NCBI RefSeq assembly: GCF_030272615.1
Contig: NC_081405.1
Location: forward strand, 569,657,095-569,715,094
Length of the DNA: 58,000 bases
Direction: 5' to 3'
Source of the DNA: Cryptomeria japonica
Taxonomy: Eukaryota; Streptophyta; Pinopsida; Cupressales; Cupressaceae
Numbering within the stretch: position 1 is the stretch's first letter; the number at the start of each line of letters is the position of its first letter. Under the pieces are notes generated by a model. The model was not told the origin of the DNA, did no database searches, and saw nothing but the letters and a program-made list of their open reading frames with translations. Both the position numbers and the translations under genes were made by a program. Below, one piece after another: positions 12,290-24,116 of this stretch.

Positions 12290-13187
12290 AATGTTATGGT
12301 CTATGACTATTAGATGTATACATATGATTACCTATTACAATGATTAAATTGAAGGTCTTGAAAATGTAATTGAAATTCTTAAATAAACACAACAATAGTT
12401 AAGCGGTGAATTTTAAAAAGAGAGAAAGAAGAGAGAAGACAAGAACACAAGTTGATAATGGAGTTCACCAATATGGCTATGTCTCCAGGCCCCTCTCCAA
12501 TAGAGTAACCGATCCTTGATTATGCTCCAACAATGGTTACAAGGTCTTCAACTTGGATGAGCTTCAAGTCTCCTGATTACAATGACTACAAAGTCCTCCT
12601 TCAAATGCAATACCAAGACACTAGTCCTTGAGTGCATAGAGATGAATACTCAAGCTTTCTGGAAACTTCTCTCATAAATCACCACTACCTCAAACTCCCC
12701 ACTTACCCCTCTTTTTATACACGATTTTTTCCCAAGTTGGCTTAAAACCAAATGATTTTAAAAATCATCCATATCTCCTATTTACAACATGTAATATTTT
12801 AAAATCCCCCCTAATTTTAAAACAATCTTCTCAAAATAAACCTAAGCCTTTTAACTAATGGCTCTTATAATTTTAGGCTTTACAAAATATATTTATCTCG
12901 AATATTATTCTTATCAGGTTTTATTTTGTGGCTTAGATTTTTTTATGTTCGGTTTAATATGGGGGCTTGGGTTTGGCCCAAGCCCTCCATTCTTGGTTTA
13001 CCATCTGATGACTCTCTAAAAATATAATATTTGCCCCCATTATTATGAAAATGATGGGTGGCTTAGTAGTTTGGAGAGTTAAAGGGAAAATAAGGGTTCA
13101 GAGGTTCAACTCCCACAAATCCCTTCTTTAGCGGTTGGTTAGTTGTTCAAAAAAACCCACCTCCTAGATTAGTGAACGAAGATCTCA
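12290..13187 (-). repeat. G1 5' LTR (approximate limits)
   Basis: The right edge is set by the direct repeat shared with positions 1-89. The left edge is inferred from the candidate primer site at 12269-12280. The interior cannot be checked, because the other copy lies outside the window. Confidence 0.55.
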
Positions 13188-13189
13188 GG

Positions 13190-13998
13190 AAGAATGAACT
13201 GTATTCTAGACTACAATATAGAAGGAAGAATGAACTGTAATGATAACATCTCCTATGCCTGATTATAGTTATGGTTAAGCTCAATACCAGAGACCTTAAT
13301 CCTCTTGCATAAACCCAAGTCAATCACCAATGATCGACCAAATCCTTTGCATGAATGATTATTACATTATTCGCTCCTATACCATCCTCTCATGATTTAC
13401 ACTGAGATCTTACATCATATATATACAAACCCTCGACCATAAAAAATAAGGTCAACCACTAGACAATAAATCCTATTACATAATTACAAAAAAATTTGGC
13501 CTAAGACCAAACAACACGTTACATTAAGTCGGTCCAAATTCTAGATAGAACCAAACCCGATTTAGGTCTACACTTGCTAAAGAAAAGATCCCAATCAGCC
13601 AAGTCTCAAACACGATCACCATTAGTATCCTGAATCCTTACTAGAAGCCACACCAACACCACTTATGCATAATATCAAATGACCTTCAACAAAGCTCTGC
13701 CAGTGAAACCCTCACTGGATCAGCAAACCAAGCTTACCAAGATATAAGATAGCATCTGATCACAAAATTAAAACCAACTAAATGAACATGAATTTGAGTA
13801 GAATGAGTAGCATATCTAAGCCAATTCCATAGGCCAAAGAATACCAGAGTATACTGGATCATCACAATCTTACCAGCCAGAAACCAAATAACCTACCAGG
13901 ACCAAAAGGATACCAGTAAAGCAACCAAAATAGCTAGTGTTGACATCAATGACAAAACATCAATGCAACACATAATTAATTCCTCCAAATGGCCAACA
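13190..13998 (-). repeat. LTR-like fragment, copia type, minus strand
   Basis: Read on the minus strand from 13998 it begins TGTTGGCCATTTGG and has the near-palindrome TTGTCATTGATGTCAA at 13955-13940, as in the first 60 bases of the C1-C3 LTRs. No internal region of the same element is next to it. A 17-base direct repeat AGGAAGAATGAACTGTA occurs at 13187-13203 and 13223-13239, at the G1 junction. Likely a remnant LTR of a related family that G1 entered or truncated. Confidence 0.5.
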
Positions 13999-13999
13999 C

Positions 14000-14280
14000 A
14001 GTGTGCCTGAATGCATGTGCATTCCCCATTGTAATATTTTCACATACTACTACAAAGTATCATCTGACTATGGGAAGGTTCCCGCCATGGTTTTTCCCTT
14101 AACCGAGTTTTCCACATCAAAAATATTGGTATTGTGTGTTGTGTTGTTAATTTTATTATTTGTCATTGCTGCAGTTTATCAGTTTATATTTTTAATTTAA
14201 TTATCTGTGATCCGGTGAAGACTCATCCCCCCCTCTTAGTCTTCCTTCTTGATTGCTGCTAACAGAGAAAGTCATTCTCA
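14000..14280 (+). repeat. Fragment of LTR 3' part (R-U5-like), plus strand
   Basis: It contains CATGGTTTTTCCCTTAACCGAGT at 14088-14110 and a C-rich stretch CATCCCCCCCTCTTAGTC near 14230, followed by GCTAACAGAG. This order matches the 3' third of the C1-C3 LTRs and a decayed primer-site-like end. The rest of the element is missing. Confidence 0.45.
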
Positions 14281-14479
14281 TGATATGAGAAATTTGAAAG
14301 TGTTACAAAACTCATTTGTAACAAGGCTTTATCATTGCATTATAAACTTAAACAATCATTACAAATCCTCAGTGGGTGCTCAGTAAAGGGGTAGGTGCCC
14401 TAAAGTTTCAGGGGTTGATGCTCCTTGGATTGGTGCTCTAAATATTGTAAACTATTATTTATTGTGAGGCAGGATTGGA

Positions 14480-14690
14480 GCAGTAGACTCCAGTAGCTAT
14501 TCTCATCGATGTTTTTCCCACATTGGGTTTTCTTTGTACATCTGGTGTTATGTGATGTTCTCTTGTGTGTGTGCTTATATTTTCATTACATCCTTTAAAT
14601 TTGTGCATTGAACTTAAAGTTTTGAAATACACTGATTCGCCCCCCTCTCAGTGTCCATTTGTGTTCTTTATTGTTGAGTTGACAACGACT
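14480..14690 (+). repeat. Second LTR 3'-part fragment, plus strand
   Basis: It holds a GTTTTTCCCACATTGGGTTTT box at about 14511-14531 and GATTCGCCCCCCTCTCAGTG near 14635, the same order as in the C1-C3 LTR ends. It differs from the preceding fragment, so it is a separate family or event. Confidence 0.45.
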
Positions 14691-14699
14691 CTAATATAT

Positions 14700-15350
14700 G
14701 TGTTAATAATTATAATCATTACTTTTTAGAATTTGAAATGACAACTGACGTCATTCCAACTCATTCCTTATCTCTCTGTCTAATACTTTTTAAGTTATGA
14801 AATTAATATGCTTAAAACAAAATCTACTATTGCCTACTTTTATATCCACAAACAAAATTAGAACATAATATTTTGAAAATAATATCTATGATAAATGTTT
14901 ACCTTTTAACAATTAATGCATACTAGTCAGGAGCCATCATGCAGAACTGATCATTTTACTACTAAATAAAAACAACATACTGATTAGGAGCCATTAGGAA
15001 TATCAATTTATTAGTAAAATTGACAAGTTGACCTGGAGTTAATAAAGGCTCTTTCTGTATGGACCAAGTAAACATTAAATAATGAAATAATCTTAAAAAA
15101 TTTCAGCATCAGGAACTATTAGTAGCAAGAGGAGAACTGTTATAGAAAATTGAGAGAAATCAGGAGTCATGAAGAGAAAACTGTAGTTGATCTAGGAAAA
15201 GCCGTCATTTTTGGTTTTCAATTTTTTCCTTAGGTTTGAATCTCCATTTTTGGTTTTCAACTCACCCCTAAGGTAGACTGCCATTTCTATTTTTCAATCT
15301 TCCCAGATTTGTTTTTTGGGAGATAAATTGCAACTTCTAGTTTTTAATTT
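14700..15350. other. Non-coding stretch, probably 3' part of G2
   Basis: AT-rich, without coding frames. GGAGCCAT recurs near 14932 and 14989, and TTTTTGGTTTTCAA recurs near 15211 and 15246. It lies just downstream of the G2 integrase end, so it may hold the G2 3' untranslated region or LTR. No boundary signal was recognised. Confidence 0.35.
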
Positions 15351-15793
15351 ATCTCCTTTATTCTATCTTCTTGCTGGAATCATTCAGAACTGGATCTCAT
15401 CATAGAAGTGATGTCCTCCATGATGAGGTGTTCAATCCTAGATTGTAGTTCAAAAAGGAATTCATTTTTGGATGCTGGTTTGTGCTATAACTTGAGACCC
15501 TGACCGTTAACCAACATAGTTCTTCTTTCACCATCAATATGCATTAATTAAATTGCACTATTATCATAAACTTGATTGATTTCATAAGGGCCCAACTATC
15601 TTGTATAAAAATTTCCTTTAAATTCTTAGAACCGAGAATCAAATAATAGTGCCCAATATCCCTTTTGGAACCATCTAGAGACAATATGTATGTGATGACA
15701 TACTTTCCTTTGACTCTGAATTGATTCTGTATGCTATAGAGCTTCCATTCTCATTTCATCCAATCTATTTAGCTACAAAATTCTGGCGTTTTC
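15350..15793 (-). pseudogene. G2 integrase C-terminal region, broken
   Basis: The minus-strand frame reads WIDEMRMEALQHTESIQSQRK, then GYWALLFDSRFKNLRGNF and RLLGPYEINQVYDNSAI, then LMHIDGERRTMLVNG. This is the DNA-binding C-terminal part of a plant Ty3 integrase, which is normally followed by the end of pol. It continues the frame of 24117-24330 across the C2 insertion. Two or more in-frame stops are present. Confidence 0.75.
15789..15793 (+). repeat. C2 target-site duplication, left copy (TTTTC)
   Basis: TTTTC immediately before the C2 5' LTR equals TTTTC at 24117-24121 immediately after the 3' LTR. Confidence 0.9.
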
Positions 15794-17375
15794 TATTGGC
15801 ATTATGTGAACCGGTATAAGGACATAATGATGTTGTATGTTGTCATTGATGTCAATATGTGATATGAAGTGAACTGACATATGTGATATGTGAGAAGAGA
15901 GAACCGGCATATGTGTGCACCGGTATATATGCCAAAGTGAAGTGGTATATTTGTTCAAGATGAACTGGCACATGGAAGCATTGTGTGACTACCGGTTGGT
16001 AGGTAGTCTCCACTTCAGAATTTCCGGTTGGAGTACCTCAAGCCTGTGTGACTCAATCGGTGATCTTTGTGTGATGAGTTAGCAGTATAACGAAGAATAG
16101 GTCATGTTTCCACGTAAGCTCTGTGCGCATGAAGGATCTTGCATGAAGAAGATTATTCCTATCTACCTTGGGAATGTGCGAAGTTTGTCAAACAGTGATA
16201 ACGCGTGATGGGTTATCAGCTGCCATGAATTCAGTGGATAATAGACGATGGAGAATGTCTTGAGAGCGATTCAAGACTGTTGCATTTAATGCAGTATGAT
16301 TCAATGGTCAAGATTGAACCGCTTGAATTGCTTAACCTAATAGGTTTAGGGTTTAGGGTTTTTGCTACTGACCTGTCTATTTCCTATAAGGTTGATGTTA
16401 TGTTTCTTTCTAAGGTTGTTGGCAAAAGTTGTGAGTGTGTATCCAAGGGAAGTGATATGTGATTCTTACCAGACCAAAGGAGACAAGAGATACCTGCAAA
16501 GTGAATGTGTAGAAGGTTAAGAGGAGCCAGAACGAATCTGCATTAGCATTGAGTACATATACAAGATCATTGTAATTCCTGTTGATCTTTAACCACTTCA
16601 ACAATTGTGAAATCCCTTAACAGGGTAGCCTTAACTGGCTTGATACAAATCCCTTAACAGGGTAGCTTTAACCGACTTGATTCAAATCCCTTAACAGAGT
16701 AACTCGAAGTTAATGAGTTCTGGGAAGCTATAGAGCTCTGGAGATCCTTTAGCTATTGAGTTCTTGAAATCCTCTAAAAAGGTAACCCCAACCGGGTTTA
16801 ACCCTTAACTGGGTATTGTAGCCATCCCTTAACCAGGTGATCCCTAACAGGATCGGTTCCTAGCAGAACCTATTGTAATGTCTTTAATCAGACAAGGCTC
16901 CTAACAGAGTGAACTTCTAAAGAGTTCAAAAGGAGATTGTGGGTATTCATCCCCATCGTGGTTTTTCCCAGTTGGGTTTCCACATGAAAAATATGTGTGT
17001 AATGTGTGATGCTTTTATCCTGTGATGCTTTGCTATCACCTGTTGAGCATATGAGGATTCTATGTTTTATGCCTATCTATAAAACATATTGAACTAACTA
17101 TTGTGAAGATCAGATGATAGTTTACCTATTCATGCATGAGGGTTTAATGGTACTATAGTATTGAGCTAAGAGGAAAGCTTAGTAAGTGACCGGTTTATGA
17201 TTGTTTTAGTTATTCTAGGTCTTACCGATTGCACTCTGTTTTGCCTAGTATCACTGCTTGTCAGTCATTTGGAGTATTTGTTGTCAAACCGGTTTTGGAC
17301 TGTATTTTTGTTTGTATTGATTCATCCCCCCTCTCAGTACCAGTTTGGTACTATTGGTTCATCATTGAGTTATCA
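15794..17375 (+). repeat. C2 5' LTR (1582 bp)
   Basis: Starts TATTGGCATTATG (the 3' copy has TGTTGGCATTATG) and ends TTATCA. Near-palindrome at 15840-15855, telobox at 16345-16360, and GGTTTTTCCCAGTTGGG at 16960-16976. U3 has many ACCGGT-like motifs. Confidence 0.93.
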
Positions 17376-17377
17376 AT

Positions 17378-17389
17378 TTGTATCAGAAC
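17378..17389 (+). other. C2 primer-binding site, tRNA-iMet type
   Basis: TTGTATCAGAAC, 10 of 12 bases of TGGTATCAGAGC, two bases after the LTR end. Confidence 0.75.
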
Positions 17390-17444
17390 ACTCTAGGTCC
17401 TCTATGTTCTAAGCTTAACCACTTGAGGTAAAGATCCTAGTCAA

Positions 17445-18268
17445 ATGATGAAGAGGGAAGGTCCAAAGTTTAATAGGGAAAATTTTGGTATATGGAAAGA
17501 TAGGATGAAGATATTCATTAGAAGCATGGGTGCTCAACACTGGAGTTATGTTGAAAATGTTTATGTTATCCCTATCGGTACTCTCACCGATGACCAAAAG
17601 AGAGAGATACAATAAAATGGACAAGTCATGGAAGCCCTCATTAGTAGTCTGTTTGACATTGAGTTCATTGATGTTCAGGACAAGGTAAATCCCAAAGAGG
17701 TATGGGATGCTCTTGAAAATATCTATGGTGGTGATGAGCATGTGAAACAGGCTAAGGAAGAAAGCCTGAGAGGGAAGTTTGAAGATATGCAGATGGTTGA
17801 AGGTGAGACCATTCAGTAGTATGGAATAAGAATCAAGATAGTTGTTGGAGAAATCAAGAGTGTGGGTGGTAAAATAGAAGATTCCACTGTGGTAAGCAAA
17901 GTCCTGAGATCCCTGTTGCCAGTCTATGCAATAAGGGTTGCTGCTATCTAGGAGCTGAGGTCAATAGACAAGTCTAAGGTATCCTTGGAATCTATCATAG
18001 CCAAGTTAATAGCCTATGAGCTAAATAGTTTTGATGGCAGTGTTCAAAAGACTGAATCAGCATTTAAAGCCTCTGCTATACCATCCAGAAAAGGAAAAGA
18101 AGCTAGCACTAGTGGTGAACCTAGTTAGAGTAGAGAAATGAATGATGAGGAGATTATGATGGCATTTGAAGCTCTTCTTGCCAGGAAGCTTCCTAAAGGA
18201 ACTGGTAAATACAAAGTTAAGCTACCTTTGAAATGCTTTTCTTGTAACCGGATAGGACATATTGCTAT
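17445..18268 (+). pseudogene. C2 gag (UBN2 type), broken and cut by a solo LTR
   Basis: The frame begins MMKREGPKF at 17445, as in C1 and C3. The UBN2 gag domain follows with stops at about 17611, 17817, 17948 and 18125; three of the four are TAG where the sister copies have Gln. The CCHC knuckle begins normally (KCFSCNRIGHIAI), and the frame is cut just before its last Cys by the solo LTR at 18269. The original frame resumes at 19016, where the last Cys position is Tyr (NYPNGDNKD). Confidence 0.9.
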
Positions 18269-19015
18269 TGTATATGGTGAAAATGGATAACAATAATAAC
18301 GATATTGAAAGGCTAAATGAAGTCAACCACAAAACCCTAGCCTAACAACAACAAAGATCCACCATAACATATGAAGATTACCTAATACAATGCAAATCAA
18401 ATGAAATCACAAAGATTATACCATCACATGTCCAATAGGGTTTGAATCTCCATTCTTCCTATCTCCATTGATCTTGCTTGATGTATTTGCTCTCTGATTT
18501 TATGTCTGTACAAGAGCTCAACAAAGAACGGAATATGGTTGCAAGTAGGATCGCCTATGTTCAAAAGCATGGTGTAGCCAAGTAGTCAACGGGGGCTTTG
18601 CATAGATTGATTAGAGTTTGATAATGAAGGAAGCATCTCCTTATATAGAAGACACTATATGAAATGGAGGGATAAGATTGAGAGGTGTAAAAGGAGGTCA
18701 GCTATGATTAGAGGGTAGGTAAAAGAAATAATAAAATAATGAAAGGGGTAGGTAGTGTATGAATTAAGAGATGAATGACATGTGTCATGGGTAAAAAAGG
18801 TTAATGAATTAATTAAATAAATAAAGATTTATTTAATTAATAGAAGGAGTGAGATCAATTAAATAAATAAGATATTTATTTAATTTAGGAAAAGGATAAT
18901 TTAAATAAATAAATGTATTTATTTAAATGAGAAATAAGGCTAGAAGAGGATAAATGAATTAATTAAATAAATAAAATATTTATTTAATTAGACATGACAA
19001 TTTTAGGTGTCTATA
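18269..19015. mobile_element. Solo LTR (747 bp) of another retrotransposon family inside C2 gag
   Basis: The insert begins TGTATATGGTGAAAATGG and ends TTTTAGGTGTCTATA, flanked on both sides by GCTAT (18264-18268 and 19016-19020). Removing it and one GCTAT rejoins the C2 gag frame exactly. Size, TG start, GTGTCTA(C/T)A-type end and 5-bp duplication fit a single LTR left by LTR-LTR recombination. A short terminal-repeat element is a less likely alternative. Its last 190 bases hold four AT-rich inverted repeats. Orientation is not proven. Confidence 0.8.
18806..18991. repeat. Cluster of four AT-rich inverted repeats in the solo LTR
   Basis: Stem-loop units lie at about 18806-18840, 18857-18886, 18901-18928 and 18957-18991. 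Each has AATTAAATAAATA-type and TATTTATTTAATT-type arms around a 3-6 base centre. Confidence 0.75.
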
Positions 19016-22000
19016 GCTATAAACTATCCTAATGGTGATAACAAGGACAAACTAGAAAGGTTCAGGAAATACAAAGGAGGAAATCGGAGAAACTATTTTG
19101 TGGCAGTTGATGAAGGTGTCACAGATGAGGAATCAAAAGATGAAGAGAATGAAGACATTGTGTTTGTTGCTGTAAAGGAAGATGTGGCAGACAAGAAGGC
19201 TCTTATCTCCCGGTTTGATAATTCCAATGAGTGGATCATTGACAATGGCTGTTCTCACCATATGATAGGTGACCGAAGCAAGTTTCTATCCTTGAAGGAG
19301 TATGATGGTGGTGTGGTTTGCTTTGGCAATGATGCACCATGCATGGTCAAAGGTAGAGGGTCCATCTCTCTGAATGGAAAGAGCAGTGCTGACAATGTGT
19401 ACTATGTTGATGGTCTCAGACACAACCTTCTAAGTGTTGCCCAGCTAAATGACAATGGCCTCACTCTGGAATTCAAGAATGGAGTTTGCAGAATCAAAGG
19501 AAAAGATGGTAAATTGGTGGCCACCGGCATGCAAACCAAAGGTAACCTATTTCATTTGAATGCAAATATAAGTACATGTCTTATGGCTAAGCTTGATGAT
19601 AGCTGGATATGGCATAGGAGACTCTACCATGTAAACTTTGATAACATTGTAAAGGCTAGTAAGATCAAGGCAGTTAGAGGGTTGTCGGTTCTAAGAAAAC
19701 CGGATAATACCTTGTGTAGAGAGTGTCAATTGTGGAAAATGTCTTCCTCAACCTTTAAAGGTAAATACTTCACTGCAGACAACTTGCTTGACCTTGTGCA
19801 TACTAATTTGTGTGGTCCTATGAAAACTAGAAGTGTGCAGGGTGATAGGTACTTCATGATTTTCACTGATGACTGCTCAAGAATGATGTGTGTCACATTC
19901 TTGAAAGACAAGTCTAAAGATTTTGTGAAATTCAAAGCTTTCAGAGCATTAGTGGAGAAGGAAAGTGGTAAAAGGATCAAGTGTCTTAGAACTGATCAAA
20001 GAGGGGAATTCACTTCTGGTGAATTCAACAAGTACTATGAAGAATTTGGCATCAAAAGGTAACTGTCTGCCCCCCGGACTCCACAGCAGAATGGCCTAGC
20101 AAAGAGGAATAATCGGACTATGGTTGAAGCTGCTAGAACCATGTTGTTTCAAGGAAAGGTAGCTCACACCTTTTGGAGAGAAGAGGTAAGCATTGTAGTC
20201 TACACTATGAACCGCGTACTCATCAAGAAAGGTAAGGACAAAACTCCTTATGAGTATTGGACCGGTAAGACACCCGTGGTCAGCTACTTTAGGGTATTTG
20301 GTAGCAAATGTTACATCAAGAGGAGTGATCATCAGGGAAAATTTGAAGCTAAATATGATGAGGGAATATTCCTAGGATATTCCACCAAGAGTAAAGCTTT
20401 CAAGTGTTACAACAATAGGACTCGGAGAATTATGGAAAGTATCAATGTAAGAATTGATGACTCCTATGAGAAAACTTAGGAAACTGGCAGTGAGCAAGCT
20501 ATAAATGAACCGGTTGCAACCTTCTGGGATCCGGTTGTCAGTCAACCGAGTACCAGTAACAATGATCTTGAACCAGTAAATGCTGATATTGATGAAGATG
20601 AGGATGAAGAGGAAAAGCAAGAAGAACCAGTCAAGACCATTCCTCAGTATGTCAAGTTGAATCACGATCCTAAGCAGATCATAGGAGATAACGATGCAGG
20701 AATCCTTACAAGGATAAAGATTAGAGAAAACTCATGTATGATCTCTGAATTTGAGCCTAAATCATTCAAAGAGGCTCATAAAGACGAAGACTGGATCAAG
20801 GCAATGGAAGAGGAACTTGATTAGATATAGAAAAATGGTACATGGTCCTTGGTACCCAGACTGGGGTATAAAAATGTCATTGGCACCAAATGGGTGTTCA
20901 AAAACGAGCTGAATGAGGATGGCATAGTGATTAGGAATAAAGCCAGATTGGTGTGGAAAGGATATGCTCAAGAAGAAGGAGGAGACTATGGAGAAACCTT
21001 TGCTCTTGTAACCAAATTGGAAGGAGTTCATATGCTCCTTGCATATGTATCTTTCAAAAGGTTCAAAGTATATCAAATGGATGTAAAATCTACATTCCTA
21101 AATGGTGTACTTGAAGAGGAAGTATATATAGAGCAACTAGATGGTTTTTCCCTATCTGAAGATAGTGATATGGTATGTAGGCTACATAAAGCCTTATATG
21201 GTCTAAAGCAAGCACCTAGGGCATGGTATGAGCGTCTACATTCCCATCTTGTGAAGATTGGATTTGAGAGAACAAGTGAAGATAGCAATATCTACTTGAA
21301 GTCTAAAGGAGATCAGATCCTGATCTATGAGGTTTTTGTTGATGACATTATCTTTGGTGGAGATGACAAGATGAGTCATGAGTTTGCTGATGAGATGAAG
21401 AAAGAGTTTGAGATGTCACTCATAGGGGAGATTAAGTTCTTCATTGGACTGCAGATCCAACAGATGAAAGATGGAATCTTTATCACTTAGTCCAGATATG
21501 TCAAAGAGGTGTTGAAGACTTTTGGCATGGAAGATAGCAAACCGGTTGGTACACCGTTGGTGACTAGTTGCAAATTGACAAAAGAGGATGATTCCACACT
21601 AGTTGATGAAAAGGTATACCGATCAATGATTGGTAAGTTACATTATGTAGTGCATAGCAGACCGGATATTGCACATGCAGTTGGCATTAGTGCAAGGTTC
21701 CAGAAAAGTCTAGGAGAATCCCACTTGGTTGCAGTCAAGCAGATTCTTAGGTATCTTAAGGGAACACTTGACTATGGATTGTGGTACCCATACAACAATG
21801 ATTTCAATCTAAAAGTGTTCACAGATGCTGATTGGGTAGGTAATGTGGATGACCGGAAAAGAACAACTGGTGGTGCATTCTTTCTCGGTGGTAGACTGGT
21901 CTCATGGATGAGTAAAAAGCAGAGTTGTATCTCTCAGTCTACAGCAGAAGCGGAGTATGTTGTAGGTTTCATGAACAGCACTCAGACAATTTGGATGAAG

Positions 22001-22288
22001 CAGGTACTAGAAGGCTTCAAAATCCCTATATCTAAACCGGTAAGTATATTCTATGATAACACAAGTGCTATCAATATTTCGAAGAATCCGGTTTTACATT
22101 CTAGAACCAAGCATTTTGAGCTTAAGTATCATTTCTTGAGGGAAAAGGTTCAGAATAAAGAGATTGCATTGGAACATGTTTCCAGTAAGGAGCAGTTAGT
22201 AGACATATTCCCCAAGCCTCTTCCAAAGACTACATTTGTGCATTTAAGAGGTGAATTGGGGGTATTGCCCCTTCAGGAGGTGAACTAA
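19016..22288 (+). pseudogene. C2 pol (protease, integrase, RT, RNase H), degenerate
   Basis: It resumes with the end of the gag knuckle. Protease shows WIIDNGCSHHM, so the catalytic DSG has become DNG (near 19237). Pre-integrase HHCC is at 19610-19740. The integrase core has lost two of three catalytic residues: HTN for HTD at 19804-19806 and AKRNN for AERNN at 20102-20104. Stops at 20060, 20477, 20822 and 20828 split integrase from RT. RT (20849-21490) keeps FVDDIIFGGDD and is followed by TAG at 21488. RNase H and the end VLPLQEVN follow to 22288. Confidence 0.93.
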
Positions 22289-22518
22289 AAGTATTTGTTC
22301 TACATCAGTCAGGTATTGTATAGTCAATTTTTTTTTGATTGATGTATTGAAGGATGCTACTCCTCAGGGGGAGCAACATAATGGAACAGGGTTACTGGTG
22401 CCTCCACTTTGGCATTGTTGTCAAAGGGGGAGAAGGAGTGAAGCGGAAAAGATATCTGCAGCAAATGGGGGAGAAAATGTGAAGCAAAGAGATATCTTTG
22501 TATATTGCCATCAATGGC

Positions 22519-22529
22519 AAAGGGGGAGA
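22519..22529 (+). other. C2 polypurine tract
   Basis: AAAGGGGGAGA, then T, then the 3' LTR start TGTTGG. Confidence 0.85.
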
Positions 22530-22530
22530 T

Positions 22531-24116
22531 TGTTGGCATTATGTGAACCGGTATAAGGACATAATGATATTGTATGTTGTCATTGATGTCAATGTGTGAT
22601 ATGAAGTGAACCGGCATATGTGATATGTGAGAAGAGAGAGCCGGCATATGTGTGCACCAGTATATATATCAAAGTGAAGTGGTATATTTGTTCAAGATGA
22701 ACCGGCACATGGAAGCACTGTGTGACTACTGGTTGGTAGGTAGTCTCCACTTCAAAATTCCCTGTTGGAGTACCTCAAGCCTGTGTGACTCAATCGGTGA
22801 TCTTTGTGTGATGAGTTAGCAGTATAACGAAGAACAAGTCATGTTGCCACGTAATCTCTATGCGTGTGAAGGATCTTGCATGAAGAAGATTATTCCTATC
22901 TACCTCAGGAATGTGCGAAGTTTGTCAAACGGTGATAATGCGTGATGGGTTATCAGCCGCCATGAAATCAGTTGATAATGGATGATGGAGAATGTCTTGA
23001 GATCGATCCAAGACTGTTGCATTTAATGTAGTATGATTCAATGGTCAAGATTGAACCGCTTGAATTACTTAACCTAACATGTATAGGGTTTAGGGTTTTT
23101 GCTACCGACCTGTCTGTTTCCTATAAGGTCGATGTTGTGTTTCTTTTTAAGTTTGTTGGCAAAAGTTGTGAGTGTGTATCCAAGGGAAGTGATACGTGAT
23201 TCTTGCCAGACCAAAGGAGAGAAGAGATACCTAAAAAGTGAATGTGCAGAAGGTGAAGAGGAGCCAAAACGGATCTGGATTAGCATTGAGGGCTGTTACC
23301 AGATCATTGTAATTTTTATTGATCTTTAACCACTTCAACAGTTGTGAAATCCCTTAATAGGGTAGCCTTCACTGGCTTGATACGAATCCCTTAATAGGGT
23401 AGCTTTAACTCATTTGATTCAAATCCCTTAACAGGGTAACTCGAATTTAATGAGTTCTGGGAAGCTAGAGAGCTCTAGAGATCCTTTAGCTATTGAGTTC
23501 TTGAAATCCTCTAACAAGGTAACCCCAATCGGGTTTAACCCTTAACCGGGTATTGTAGCCATCCCTTAACCAGGTGATCCCTAATAGGATCGGTTCCTAA
23601 CAAAACCTATTGTAATGTCTGTAACAGGACAAGGCTCCTAACAGAGCAGACTTCTAAAGAGTTCAAAAGAAGATTGTGGGTATTCATCCCCACCGTGGTT
23701 TTTCCTAGTTGGGTTTCCACATGAAAAATATGTGTGTCATATGTGATTCTATTATCTTGTGATGCTTTGTTAGTACCTGTTGAGTATATGATGGTTTTGT
23801 GTTTTATGCCTGTCTATAAAACATATTGAACTAACTATTGTGAAGATCAGATGATAGTTTACCTATTCATGCATGAGGGTGTAATGGTACTATAGTATTG
23901 AGCTAAGAGGAAAGCTTAGTAAGTGACCAGTTTATGATTGTTTTAGTTATTCTGTGTCTTACCGGTTGCACTTTGTTTTGGCTAGTATCACTGCTTGTCA
24001 GTCATTTGGAGTATTTGTTGTCAAACCGGTTTTGGACTGTATTTTTGTTTGTACTGATTCACCCCCCCCCCCTCTCAGTACCGGTTTGGTACGATTGGTT
24101 CATCATTGAGTTATCA
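22531..24116 (+). repeat. C2 3' LTR (1586 bp)
   Basis: Direct repeat of 15794-17375 with an intact TGTTGG start and TTATCA end. The C tract near 24061 is longer (12 C) than in the 5' copy. Followed by target duplication TTTTC (24117-24121). Confidence 0.93.

Larger units (their letters stand above)
1..13187 (-). mobile_element. Ty3/gypsy LTR retrotransposon G1, truncated by window edge and split by copia element C1
   Basis: Read on the minus strand, gag, protease region, reverse transcriptase and RNase H run from 12240 down to 8916, and the integrase resumes at 1551 and runs to about 230. This is the normal Ty3 order with integrase last. The break falls in the integrase zinc-binding region, where a plus-strand copia element (1552-8915) is inserted. 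The first 89 bases of the window match about 13099-13187, so both LTRs are represented, but the left one runs off the window. Many stops and frame changes interrupt the coding parts. The element is older than C1, which sits inside it. Confidence 0.85.
15794..24116 (+). mobile_element. Ty1/copia LTR retrotransposon C2 (8.32 kb), inserted in G2
   Basis: LTRs at 15794-17375 and 22531-24116, primer site, degenerate gag-pol of the C1 family, polypurine tract, and a perfect 5-bp target duplication TTTTC. It is about 0.9 kb longer than C1 and C3, mainly because a solo LTR of another family (18269-19015) sits in its gag. The outer end of the 5' LTR reads TATTGG instead of TGTTGG. Confidence 0.95.
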
